Positions 49,364 to 62,371 of a stretch of 64,000 bases of DNA are shown here, piece by piece. A program made the translations under genes and the position numbers. Positions within the stretch are counted from its first letter, which is position 1, and every line of letters begins with the position of its first letter. The stretch is from Helianthus annuus. Lineage: Eukaryota > Streptophyta > Magnoliopsida > Asterales > Asteraceae. Location: contig NC_035445.2 in the NCBI RefSeq assembly GCF_002127325.2, forward strand, positions 78,954,772 through 79,018,771, in the 5' to 3' direction. Below the pieces are notes generated by a model, which worked only from the letters and a program-made list of their open reading frames with translations, had not been told where the DNA came from and ran no database searches.

Positions 49364-49799
49364 ATTCATGTCACACCCCAACCGATGGCAGAATCATCGG
49401 GGCGCGACACTAGGCGAATCAGATTGCTCAAGAGAATCCATAACAACCATATTGCGACAGTATTTATTACATTTGTTATCCCATACTAACAATCAGTACA
49501 ATCACATGAGTTATCACATATTTCTTGTCCTCTCGAACAATACAAATCCGACAACCTAGATTTTAGGTGAGTTTCTAGATCTCCTAGCTTGATTTGATGT
49601 AGACTGCGACTAAACCTGCAACATACGTTAAAATAATGTCAATATAAAAGTATTGGCGAGTATACAGGTTTGATATGTAATAGTGTAATAGATAAAAGCT
49701 GCGAATTTCCACATACATAAACGTAATACACGACATATATACTCACAAAACTGATACTAGCAGCTAAGTCCTCGAGCTTCGATCGCGATTGCTAAACTA

Positions 49800-49984
49800 T
49801 AGGTCTGTTCAAATTGCTCGGCGCTCGACGCTCGTTCGATGCTCGCTCGAAAAATGATCGAAATTTGCTCGTTCGATTCAACTCGATTAAAAAAATGCTC
49901 GGTTCAGATCGGTTCGGTTTGTAAACGAACCGAGCACGAGCAAAGGTCTGCTCAGTTCGGTTCGGATCGGTTGGCTCGATTTAT

Positions 49985-50015
<31 letters not shown>

Positions 50016-50781
50016 GTTCTGAAATGAACTCAACCCTATATATATATACATATATATTTGTGTTTGTGTGTGTATCATTTTTAATGAAATGACCACAGAC
50101 CAACATTAACAACGGTTGGTCCAAGATCCAAATAGAGCTCATTTTTAAGTAATTAGAATCGAAATTCAATACCAGTTGTCCACTATCCAATACTTAAATG
50201 TCCATTTGAGTAATTGGGTCAAAATTTCAAATACTAAAATGTGAAGCGTCGTCAATCAATACTCAAGTCTCAACCCGCTATTTGATTCAGAAGTGCAAGA
50301 ACATATCAAAGCCCCCATTGGCCATCGTTATTCGATTTCTCTATCGCCACTCGCTAATACGCCAACTCGTCAGGGTTTTGCTTCAATTGATTCATTCAAT
50401 TTCAAACTTCCGATAGAACAAGGATATGTTTCAATCGATCGACGATTTATCTTCTCGCTTAGTTAATCTCGATAGAACTAGTTGAGTGTTTTTGTATTCC
50501 TTGTTATTTGTTAAATTTTTACTTGTGTTCTATTGGATGAAATATCAAGGATGAAAACTGCACTTTATTCTAATAACTAGCACTCCCATTGTCACTTTCC
50601 TTGTTTATTCTGCGACGCTCGATACTCGCTCGACGTTTGCTCGAAAAATGCTCGGATCGAAACACGCTCGCTCGACTTTGGCTCGGTTGAAAAAACGCTC
50701 GGTTCGGTTCGGATCGGTTTGTAAACGAACCGAGCACGAGCAAAGGTCTGATCGATTCGGTTCGGCTCGTGAACAGCCCTA
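49800..50781. mobile_element. non-autonomous hAT element (982 bp, TSD CTAAACTA)
   Basis: Starts TAGGTCTGTTCA and ends TGAACAGCCCTA. CTAAACTA flanks it at 49792-49799 and 50782-50789. Very similar to 45628-46647 along its whole length. Confidence 0.93.
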
Positions 50782-51129
50782 CTAAACTAGACCCCGTCGG
50801 GCGCAATAGTACTATACTAGTCAAGGTGGGACGTCGCGAGTATAAGTCCTAGCACATACGTAACTAGCATCACGTATAACTATGCACATTGGTCATTCGC
50901 AAGTGATAAATAGTTTAAGCAATTGATATGATTTGATTTGATAGCAACGTATGTTACACCCAAAAGTGCAAAAGCAAAAAGGGTTCAAGTATACTCACAT
51001 TGCGTATTCAGCAAGAACACAACTTGATTGGATCGATTGAGAGTGTGTCTGAGTTAGCCTAGACATGGAATGGTAGCGTAAGCGAGGCGCGGTGCGCTAA
51101 ACGGTGAAAAGTTGAATAAAAGATCTAGG

Positions 51130-51440
51130 GGTAATCCGATCGGATGGCAATCCGGTCGGATGGCTTGGGTTGAATAGTCAGTTCGATCGGACAGCAGTCC
51201 GGTCGAACTGCATTGCTTTGATGGCCTGTTCGGTCGGACAGCAGCCCGTTCGGTCGGATGGCATTTTGGAATTGATGGCCTGTCTGTTCGGATAGTAGTC
51301 CGCTCGGACGACATAGAGGTCGAACAGTCTGTTCGTTCGGACACCGTTCGAATAGCATTAAATTGAGTGGACTGTCCGATCGGACAGCAGTCCGGTCGGA
51401 CGGTTGGAATTGGTCTGCTGTTCGATCGGACAACAGTCCA
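51130..51440 (-). repeat. palindromic minisatellite in LTR U3
   Basis: Irregular repeats of TCCGATCGGACAG/AGTCCGGTCGGA units, including the perfect 16-nt palindrome CTGTCCGATCGGACAG at 51372-51387. Related units recur at about 52010-52115. Confidence 0.8.
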
Positions 51441-52246
51441 ATTCCAATGTCCTGATTAAGTCACACTCGATGGTTTTTTGGAAAGAACACAGGTGAATTG
51501 ACTGAACAGTGTGTCATCGTGTTAAACAACTGAAGTTCCATCAAATCTGACCTGTTCTAACGGCCGGGAACCACCCCGTTCCATCAGATCTGGCCGTTGT
51601 TGACGGTTTTTCCATGTTTAACCTGAAATCACACAACACTTTGATTAGATACATAGATTTTAGGTGAGATTGTTATAAAAACATGTGAAAATCACTCAGA
51701 TCTGAGTTGTTCATGGTGAAATGAGGTCACACTTTGAAGTTCATATGAACTCTTGATGACATCATCTTAGGATACCTCAAATCAGTAGATTTCACGGTTA
51801 GAAGTTGATTTTTAAAAGATAGAGAGGTGTAGAATTGAGTGTAGATCATAGAAGTACAAGTTTTAGGCTGAGATCTTACCGGAATCGCGAGAAATCGAGA
51901 GAAAATGACCCCAAGGCGTGTTGGTCGAGTGAGAGCTCCACATCAGGGAAAATGATGAGAGTGAGGGGGTATTTATAGGCAAGGGAGGAGAGAAGGTGAT
52001 GTGGTGTGTTGGATCGGGTGGGCGGTCCGGTCGGATAGGGTGTCCGATCGGATGGCTATCCAATCGGATGGCTGTCCGATCGGATGACCATTCGATCGAA
52101 GCGCCATTCGATCAAACGCCTCCGACGAGCTGAGTTTTGGCGTTCCGTTTCGATCGTTAAGCGTTGCGATAGTTTGGTTACACATTCTCATCCACATTTT
52201 CATATATTTATTATAATTAGCTACGTTGGGTCGTATATACATATCC

Positions 52247-53989
52247 TGTCACGACCCCCGACCCCATCTAGCCGGAATCGGTGTCGTGAGCAGTCCAGTG
52301 GTACCGGTGATTATTTAGAAAAATATTGCAGCGGAAATTTCATCAGGACCGTGAGTTAGGAAAAATATCAGAGTTTAGAAACACCGGATTTTATTTAAAA
52401 AGATGGATTAAATTCCATGTTTTACAAAGGTAGCTTTTAATAAAAACAATATTTCTTAATTTGAAAATAAGCCACTTCTTGAAGTCCTTCAGTGTCGGAT
52501 CCAATCCTTACTCCAATCTACTGTAATTACCTGAAACGCGTTTTAAAAAGATTTTGTCAGCGGGAAATACTGAGTGAGTTCATTCATTTTACTGAAAATG
52601 ACACATTTGTTATAATTTACAGTATTAAGGGTTTTTACATATGTTTATTATCAACCAACATTTCAAGAATAGGTATTTGTCACAGACCAGCTCTGTGACT
52701 GTGGTCATATCACCATTGGCTGGCCCAATGAGTGACGTATGTCACAATTAGGCTCGCCCACCTAATGTGAAGGAAACAATAATAACAATACTGTGCACAA
52801 TACCCCACATACCGGCTGTAATTTGGTGATTACATAAACTTAATCACTGTAATTATAACTCTGAAAAATGATTTGGAGTATTGTAAAACAGTTGATAAAA
52901 AGAGAATGACTCACAAACTGTGAGAAAAGAGTTTATAAAAGGGAATGACTCACAAATCAGCATGTAGGATTGAGTTAACAACTTCTTGATTCTATTTCTT
53001 CCGATAATTAAGCATGCACTTTATTATTCTGGATCTTCTGATGATTTAATAGTTTGTTTGATTGTAAGGGTGTAGTTGGGAGTATTTTTGGTAAGTTTAA
53101 CTGAATGGAATACGTATTGGTGTAAAAACCCAAATCAAACCTTAACGGTAGTTATGAGATTCGAACCTTAACGAATTTCATAAAAACCGGGTTAATGATC
53201 AATACAGCAGTTACGATAATTTCCCGAGATCAATTTCTAATGAATGTCTAAGTGCGATACTTCGGCTCATTTATCAATAATGACAAACGATAAAGTATAA
53301 TACTTCGGCTCATTATCGAATTATCGACAACGATAAAGTACAATGCTTCGGCTCAGTCATCGGATTACCGACGATAGATAAAGCATAACCCAATGTGGGC
53401 GGCACTTAAACATTCTTTGGATATATTGATCGCTTGGAAACTTAATCGTAATAGCGATCGAGTGATTATTGGTTAGAACACCAACGTATAGAGAGAAGAA
53501 GAGAAATGAGCAAAGAAAAATGAATCCTAAGCTTCCTATTTATAGTAAGCAAGCAGGCAGGCACCTCAACATAATTTCGTCGATGTGGGACTAAGTGACG
53601 TGCTTGCTAGCTAGCTTGACGTGCTAGCTAGCTAGCTTAGTTATTTTATTTCAGCTGCTTAACTCGTTTTTCTTGTATAACTTTTAAAATATAACGTTTT
53701 ATAAAACGACGAATATGTCTTTAGAACGAGCATATTTTTATCTACGTTTTAACCTAAGTTTCATTAAAAACGGAGTAAGGAAAATAAAATAATATATTTT
53801 ATTATTAATATTAAACGTTCTTATACGAACCCATATATATCTATTTTTAATAGACCTTACTTAGCTTAATTAATCTTGTTAGCTTAATTAATATTGATTA
53901 ACTGATTAATTAATCATACTAAACTTAATTAGGGTCTCCTTATTGCATAATTATCATACTAAATATTAATTTTAGTGAGGGTTGTTACA
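52247..53989 (-). repeat. 3' LTR of the LARD-like element
   Basis: Minus strand: TGTAACAACCCTCAC to GGGGGTCGTGACA. Contains two tandem donor-like blocks GTGAGTCATT (minus 52953-52944 and 52914-52905), the partner AATGAACTCAC (minus 52584-52574) and CAG at minus 52533-52531. Confidence 0.9.
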
Positions 53990-56900
53990 TTCTCCCCACC
54001 TTAATAAAAATCTCGTCCTCGAGATTTGGACGATGATATTTTCTTGGAATTATGTTTCTTCTTTTAATTAGGAGAAGCAATGTATCGTGGAATGGAGTCA
54101 AAAGATATTTTGAGGAGTATGTGTTTTTGAAAATAAAAATGATTTATAGAAACAACTGGATTCAATATCCGAAATGAACTTATTTTGATCAATCGAGGGA
54201 GATTCTGAAATTGATAAATATTTATTTGTGAATGGAAGTATGGGAAATGATTTGTTAATGATTATCCGAAAATCAGTATTGTTTACTTAAATGGTAATGG
54301 ACAACAGGATTTAGTGTATTGTAATCTGAGTACATAATTGTACCAAGAATATGACAAATCAAACGAATGACTCATGAATAGGGTTTAACACAGGCTACAG
54401 CTCTATTCGGATGCTACAAAGCGTTTGTAGTGATTGAAAGAATTCAATAATGATGATCGAATAAATTCACCGTTTTCGAAATTGTGAGTTTCAAGGAAGC
54501 GAATCTAGATATTTCAAAAGATGAAATGTTTAAACGAATGAGATAAAAGGATATAGTTCTTCAAGGTGATTGGGTTCAAGCCAAAAGATATATGATCTAT
54601 AGAAAAATGAATGTGAAGAACTTTTTGGAATTAGTAAAATTCTTTGTCAGAAGAAAACTTTACCTTGATTGGTACCTAAGGAAGACTTAAGATTGACTGG
54701 GTCAAAATGAAATGAAAATATGAAAATAATTCGTCAAATATTGAATTACGATACGAGAAAATCAATGTGCTGAGATGAGTGATTTGTAAGAATACATGAA
54801 AAGACAATAAAGTTAGTATATTTTTTTGTCTGAATACATAATTATATTCGGATGATTTTAATCAAAATGTTTGATTAAAGATAGGGGATATTTTGATTTA
54901 CTAAATATCTTTTCCTTTTTATGTTATCATAAAGTAGAATAATAAAATATAGATAGGTTTAAAATATCAAAACCCGTGGTAACTTTGACAATATACTGAT
55001 ATATGTTTTATAAATTGGTTTACCCAATATTCTATAACTTATGATTATTATTTTTAAAATCAAGTATGTTTAACTATAAGATTTTATAATAGGGTATTTT
55101 AAATCATAAAAGTAGAATAATAAATGTTTATTTAAATATTGGCTTGCGTAAATGACATTTGATATTTTAATATGTACATATTATAAAGGAATATTTCTAT
55201 AAGTATTTAATAGTTGTGAAATATTAACCAAAAATTTATTTATAATATGTCTTGTTTATGAATATTTAGGTGATTATTTAGATAATTTTATTCGTCTCTT
55301 TATTTGTTTTATGAAAATATGTTTTCTCTTTACAGTACGAAGTATATATATTTCTATATATAATATAAAAATGTTTTTACATATAATTGAAATTTATTAA
55401 TTAAGTATGTTGACTTAGTTTATTAACTAGTCATTATAATGGTCAGATATTGATTAGTGCTGCCTTGTTTAAGCATAGGTGGCCAGTCCATGCCTAATTA
55501 AGGCTAGGCTATTCAATACATGCCCATAATAATAACTCTAGTATCTAAAAATAATATTAACACTATTACTATCAATATATTATTACTAATAATAAAACTA
55601 ATATTAATTACCAATAATAAATGCATAAACTTAAATGAGAATATATTTTAAACAAAATTTTATACGTAAAAATATAATTTCTTTACCTTAATGGTTTTAG
55701 CAAAAATTTTAATTACAGAAATACTATATTGTAAGTTTCTATATATAATCAATTAAGTTTATACAACGTTTTTCGATTAATGATGATAAGGTAAGAAATA
55801 TCACGAAAGGCTCGATTGGTTGTAAGGACTACGGAATTTAGGACATGAAATGGTGGATCATTATCTTAGCACATAATTGTGTTAAGATTGCTTTTATAAA
55901 ATAAATCAATAAAGCGGATTCAATATAAATAAATAATTAAATCTTAGATTAGCGCAATCTTCAATTTTGTGAAAATGTCATCACAAAGTGATCGTGATCA
56001 AAAAGATGATTTGATGAATTCGAAGACTAAACAAGCATATTATGCTTTAAGAGAATTGAAGTGCTTGTTAGGACTATTTTGAATATGATGGTTTCAATCC
56101 ATCATATGGGACTTCGAATTGAGTACGTATTGCGAGCAAGTTAACTGGGTTTGGATAAAACGAGTTTTAATAAGAAAGTTCAAACATGATCACAAAGAAA
56201 CCATGTATCTCTTTCAAAAGAAAATCGAGTTTTTCAATAAATTCATTGATTCGATATCGATATTAAAGAGTTATTGCTTTGTAAAACGCGGTTTACAATG
56301 CAAAGATCAAGTATAGCGGAACGATATTTGAACTTTTGATAAAACAACAAATTGGGATGGAACTTTCCTATGGTCTTCGTAACTCAAATGAACCACATGC
56401 GCAACAAATAGTGCATGTGTATCGTGTGGATTTTCCAAGAAATGAAATGAATTGATATTTGCTACTATGAAAGAAATCTTTATGGTATGATGATCATTAA
56501 AAGAAGTAGAAACATGAAAGTCAACTTATTTATAGGCAGAAGAATTGCAACGAAAGAAATATAAGAACTTCTTATCTGGAATTTCGTGTGATAACTATTT
56601 GTTAAATGACATTATCAGAGAATGCCGAATGAAGTGAAATGAAATAGGGAATGTGCAAAACTATATGACTTCTTTTGTAGTACTAATAATTATGACTCAG
56701 GTTAAACTATGTACCGATGTTTGTGAAATGTTGTTCCAACGTACCTCAGCGAGATTTTGATTGTTTTGTAAAATCATGTGGCAAAATACCGCTTTTTGAT
56801 TAGTAGTACTTTTACCGACGGAATTAATATTGGTGTCATCGTGCCTAATTTATATTTTTCAAAGGTCTTGCCTTGGAAATGGTATGTGATATACTTTGAT

Positions 56901-58002
56901 GTCTGTGAACGTATAATTTTAAGTTTCATGTGTTTTCTTGTGCATTAGCACAACTTGACATGCTTCTTACTTGCGTTTATAATTTATGGCGTTAATAATT
57001 TATGGTAACGTATTGTTAATTCTTATATTTTTGATGGTGTCCCAACTTAGTGGGTTTCCAGTATTATTTTGTTGCATGAGTTACGAGGTAGATGATCAAA
57101 CAAAATAATGTTTGATATCGATATAGGTAAGAGATTTTTTTGATAAAGGAATCTAGATTTATTATTGACACATATACTTGTGCTTTATCCTTAATTATCA
57201 ATTGTTATGGCTTTTGAAATTTCTTGTAGATATACATATCTATATAATCATATTTTTCACATGCTGTAATATACATACCCTTTATAAGGTTAGTGTATTT
57301 AACAAATTCTTATTTTCAAAAACAAGTCTGATATCAGGCCATGATACTTATTTAGGGAAATCTTGTCACTTGTTTGACATTTTATATACCCCATCTTACC
57401 CGGTTCGCGCCGGAGAGGTAACCTCAATATATCCGGACAAGCTGGAGAGTCTGCTACTCTATACCCAGTTTTACCGGAGAAAATTTTCTATTTCCCATAA
57501 ATAGTATCTTTTCAAGATTTTAAAAGTGTCTCTTTTATTAGGACTTTTATCCAGAATCAAGGAAATTTGTATAACATATCTTATTCTAGACCAAATAATA
57601 TCAATAAGCAAGAATAAATAGCAATTAAGTGCTATTGCCTGCTAACCGTCATTCTTATGACATACCAGTATCCATTACATTATTCTTATATAAGTAATTT
57701 TCCTTAAAGTTTATTTAAGGCAAAATTCTTAAATTCAAGTCTAAATATCATTTAGAATGTTATCAGATAATATTAAGTTTCTAATTTTCCGTTTAAGCTT
57801 AGGTATTATTATAACACCTATTTGCGTAAACAAGTGGCTTAGCTTATACTAAGGCATCTTTTCTTATGTTCAAGTCTAAATACTATCAGATGTGCTACCA
57901 GTTAAGTTAATAGCAATTTCCTAACTCTTATATTTAAGCTTAAGTATTGTTATCACAACACTTATAGGCTTAAAGTAGTGGCTTAGCTCTGATACCACCT
58001 TC
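53990..58002 (-). other. non-coding interior of the LARD-like element
   Basis: AT-rich. An 8-bp hairpin AAATCTCG-AGGA-CGAGATTT (minus 54027-54008) precedes the polypurine tract, and the primer site is at minus 57997-57986. I see no gag or pol remnant in between. Confidence 0.8.
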
Positions 58003-59745
58003 TGTCACGACCCCCGACCCCATCTAGCCGGAATCGGTGTCGTGAGCAGTCCAGTGGTACCGGTGATTATTTAGAAAAATATTGCAGCGGAAATTTCATC
58101 AGGACCGTGAGTTAGGAAAAATATCAGAGTTTAGAAACACCGGATTTTATTTAAAAAGATGGATTAAATTCCATGTTTTACAAAGGTAGCTTTTAATAAA
58201 AACAATATTTCTTAATTTGAAAATAAGCCACTTCTTGAAGTCCTTCAGTGTCGGATCCAATCCTTACTCCAATCTACTGTAATTACCTGAAACGCGTTTT
58301 AAAAAGATTTTGTCAGCGGGAAATACTGAGTGAGTTCATTCATTTTACTGAAAATGATACATTTGTTATAATTTACAGTATTAAGGGTTTTTACATATGT
58401 TTATTATCAACCAACATTTCAAGAATAGGTATTTGTCACAGACCAGCTCTGTGACTGTGGTCATATCACCATTGGCTGGCCCAATGAGTGACGTATGTCA
58501 CAATTAGGCTCGCCCACCTAATGTGAAGGAAACAATAATAACAATACTGTGCACAATACCCCACATACCGGCTGTAATTTGGTGATTACATAAACTTAAT
58601 CACTGTAATTATAACTCTGAAAAATGATTTGGAGTATTGTAAAACAGTTGATAAAAAGAGAATGACTCACAAACTGTGAGAAAAGAGTTTATAAAAGGGA
58701 ATGACTCACAAATCAGCATGTAGGATTGAGTTAACAACTTCTTGATTCTATTTCTTCCGATAATTAAGCATGCACTTTATTATTCTGGATCTTCTGATGA
58801 TTTAATAGTTTGTTTGATTGTAAGGGTGTAGTTGGGAGTATTTTTGGTAAGTTTAACTGAATGGAATACGTATTGGTGTAAAAACCCAAATCAAACCTTA
58901 ACGGTAGTTATGAGATTCGAACCTTAACGAATTTCATAAAAACCGGGTTAATGATCAATACAGCAGTTACGATAATTTCCCGAGATCAATTTCTAATGAA
59001 TGTCTAAGTGCGATACTTCGGCTCATTTATCAATAATGACAAACGATAAAGTATAATACTTCGGCTCATTATCGAATTATCGACAACGATAAAGTACAAT
59101 GCTTCGGCTCAGTCATCGGATTACCGACGATAGATAAAGCATAACCCAATGTGGGCGGCACTTAAACATTCTTTGGATATATTGATCGCTTGGAAACTTA
59201 ATCGTAATAGCGATCGAGTGATTATTGGTTAGAACACCAACGTATAGAGAGAAGAAGAGAAATGAGCAAAGAAAAATGAATCCTAAGCTTCCTATTTATA
59301 GTAAGCAAGCAGGCAGGCACCTCAACATAATTTCGTCGATGTGGGACTAAGTGACGTGCTTGCTAGCTAGCTTGACGTGCTAGCTAGCTAGCTTAGTTAT
59401 TTTATTTCAGCTGCTTAACTCGTTTTTCTTGTATAACTTTTAAAATATAACGTTTTATAAAACGACGAATATGTCTTTAGAACGAGCATATTTTTATCTA
59501 CGTTTTAACCTAAGTTTCATTAAAAACGGAGTAAGGAAAATAAAATAATATATTTTATTATTAATATTAAACGTTCTTATACGAACCCATATATATCTAT
59601 TTTTAATAGACCTTACTTAGCTTAATTAATCTTGTTAGCTTAATTAATATTGATTAACTGATTAATTAATCATACTAAACTTAATTAGGGTCTCCTTATT
59701 GCATAATTATCATACTAAATATTAATTTTAGTGAGGGTTGTTACA
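58003..59745 (-). repeat. 5' LTR of the LARD-like element
   Basis: Same length and virtually the same sequence as 52247-53989. It is adjacent to the tRNA primer site on the minus strand, which fixes the orientation. Confidence 0.9.
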
Positions 59746-60140
59746 TATCCATATTCCAAAGTTGCGATACAATAACCGGGTTTCGTTTCGAATATGCGTC
59801 ACTTTGCGACGCTTCACGGTCATTGAGGAGGGTAGAATAGGTCCTCACTCAACGTCATTGTGAACGTTAATGTATGTGATGCGATGTGCGTTTTTGAGTG
59901 CTGAGTTGCACTACGACACATCACGGCTATCAAGGAGGGTAGAATTGGTCCTCACTCGACATCTTCGTGGTTATCAGCAAGTACAATGTGATGTGATAGC
60001 GATAAAATATGCGATAATATGCGAAAAATATTGCGATATAGCGATGTATGCGATATAGTTACATTATGATCCGAATCTCTGATGCTAGGCATAACGAGTA
60101 TAACGAGTAGTAACAACGCACGAACGTGCGGGTTGTTACA

Positions 60141-62371
60141 GTCTCCCCTGCTTTAGGAAATTTCGTCCCGAAATTAATCCACAAGAAGGGTTGCGAGGGT
60201 TGATGCGAGTGGGAGTAGCGATCAAAACGCGTCAAAATAAGCGAGCGATCGATTGAAGTTCGACGAGCGAGAGCGTTGCGATGACCAACGATGGCAGCGA
60301 GTAAGGCGATTTGTATACAAAAGATGGCAACACACACAAAAAGCGATCCAAAAGTGTTTTGAATTCTCGAAAAGTTGATTAATTTGCAAAGGTTTGAAGA
60401 AACTTGTTTATGAAAAACTTCCCACAACGCGGTGTTAAACTGTTTCGATGTTCACACCAGTGCTATAAGTGGGGTTTTATTAAGTTACTAAAAGATTTTA
60501 TGGTGTTTAAAACTCGTTTTACAGAATTTTCTCGTCACGCGGCAGTAATTTAAGTCGATTGTCACACCATCGTTACAAGATAATCTCGTTTTGTATAAAG
60601 GTTTTGATCAAATTTTAGAAAAAGTATTATGGGAAAAAGGGTCGGTTTAAACTTTGTGTAAACAAAGCTTGTTAATAATACCAAAAATTTAAATTTTAAG
60701 GTCGGCCCCGCGTGTCACTTTTCCACGAAAGTTCAATATGGCAAAAACGCTTATATATAGGAAATACCAGCGGCGTATCCACCATGTTTTATCCATGTGG
60801 CTTCCGTCTCGTGAGGAAGTGTCATACGTGTCGACATAGTACAGACAGATTGCGATGACTCGATCCAAACGAGAAAGGGTTGGATCAAGTCTTGGAAGGC
60901 GAACTGAGTGATGAAGTCATTTTCGAACTAAGTTTAGTGACACGAGCGAGTGCGACAAGCGATAAGCGATACGCGAAAACTTGATAGCATAACACAACAT
61001 AATAAGCGGAGACAACGGCGATAAACGAAAAGCAATAAGCGATAAGCGATGAGCGATAGCGACAACCGTCGAGCGATAGGCGACAATCGATGCGTTGCAA
61101 GCGATGGGAATATGTGATTTGATTAGATTTAACGATGCCACAAATTTTAACTAACATTAAGCCCCACATGGCCTTTTTCCACGAAAGTCTGCTAATATGA
61201 CTAAAACACTTATATATAGGAAGTACCAGCGGCGTATCCACCATGTTTTAAACATATGAGTTTTGTTCCGTGAAGCGAGGTCATGTGTGCTAACATAACA
61301 CAGACAACACAAATTAATGATAGCGATAAGCGATAGCGATAGGCGATAAGAGTATCGAAGCGATGAGGTAGGTGCGAAGTGCGTTAAAGCGAAAAGCGGC
61401 GAGTGATTAGCGATACTCGTCTAGCGATCCACGATAAGCGATCCACACCAAGCGATACCCAGTAAGTGATAAGCGATAGAGCGATACACACGTAATAAGC
61501 GATGCATAACAAGTGGTACACGCATATAAGCGATTAAGCGAGAGCACACCAAAAGCGATAGCGATTCACACAATAAGCGATAACCAGCAGTAGGGATTGC
61601 GAGATACGCACAATATGCGATTGCGATTTCGAGCCACACAATAAGCGATTGAGCGAACACACAATAAGCGATTGAGATTGCGAAATACCCATAATAAGCG
61701 ATAGCGATTATGAGGTAGATTCTAGCGATAATGCAATTGCGAGAGTGTTAACTTACGAAAAGTCTTGCGATCACACGCTTGAGTTGCGATTGAGATTGTT
61801 ACGCCTTGCGATGTAGTATAGTGTATCGAAAATAACCACAATAGTACAATAGGTCTACGTTCCAACTCCACATGGCACTTTCTTCACAAAACTTCGGTTA
61901 GCATGGCGAAACACCATCATGTTTCAACCATACGCCTCTGTTCCGTGACTAGGTGTCACACTTTGTCAGACATGGTCAAGACGCTTATATATAGGAAGCA
62001 CCAGCGGCGTATCCACCACGCTTAACCATGCCCTGAACGTAAAGGCATCATTGAAACTCACTACGATCTCCGTGCACTAACCAAAGTAATCCCGTGTGCA
62101 CCCGTGATTAATTTGATTCTTGCACGTTTATCGTACCTTATCTCAAGAACGCATAGCGGGGGTAAAATACATTATATAATACATAGTGCTAGCATATAGA
62201 TTGTGCGCGAGTATAAGAGAGAAATAGAATCCACATGCTTCGAGAGATATAATAAGTTTCCACACATACAAGAAATTGACGGCGATGAGTCGTATTATTT
62301 CAACAACATTAAAAGCAAAATAACGTTGCTGTGGAGTACTTCTGGGAGACTGCGGTTGTTGCTGAAATTCC
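60141..62371 (-). other. non-coding interior of gag-only element with two repeat types
   Basis: The polypurine tract AGCAGGGGAGAC is at minus 60152-60141, preceded by a 7-bp hairpin with GGA loop (minus 60175-60159). Three long direct repeats, each containing CTTATATATAGGAA and CCAGCGGCGTATCCACCA, lie at about 60707-60860, 61160-61310 and 61866-62030. From 60950 to 61740 the strand is dense in GCGATAAGCGAT motifs. No pol sequence. Confidence 0.7.

Larger units (their letters stand above)
52247..59745 (-). mobile_element. complete non-coding LTR element (LARD-like), TSD TATCC
   Basis: TATCC flanks it at 52242-52246 and 59746-59750. LTRs at 52247-53989 and 58003-59745 are both 1743 bp and almost identical (one difference noticed near 52600 / 58357). 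On the minus strand: TGGTATCAGAGC (57997-57986) primer site next to the 5' LTR, and AAGGTGGGGAGAA polypurine tract next to the 3' LTR (54002-53990). The 4-kb interior has no coding frame beyond 108 codons and no motif. Trans-mobilised by a related chromovirus, by inference. Young insertion. Confidence 0.93.
49369..60140 (-). repeat. 3' LTR of gag-only element, split by a hAT and by an LTR element
   Basis: Outer pieces are 49369-49799, 50782-52246 and 59751-60140, about 2.27 kb without insertions. On the minus strand it begins TGTAACAACCCG and ends GGTTGGGGTGTGACA. The module is present: donor block GTGAGTATAC (minus 50998-50989), partner GTATACTCGC (minus 49665-49656), CAG (minus 49618-49616). 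The palindrome ATAGTACTAT is at 50806-50815. Repeated 10-16-nt palindromes occur at 51130-51440 and 52010-52110. Confidence 0.8.

Noticed and set aside
52492..52698. Identical 68-residue frames at 52492 and 58248 as a conserved small protein
   Set aside because: They lie in the two LTRs of one element and are identical because the LTRs are; no protein motif is present.
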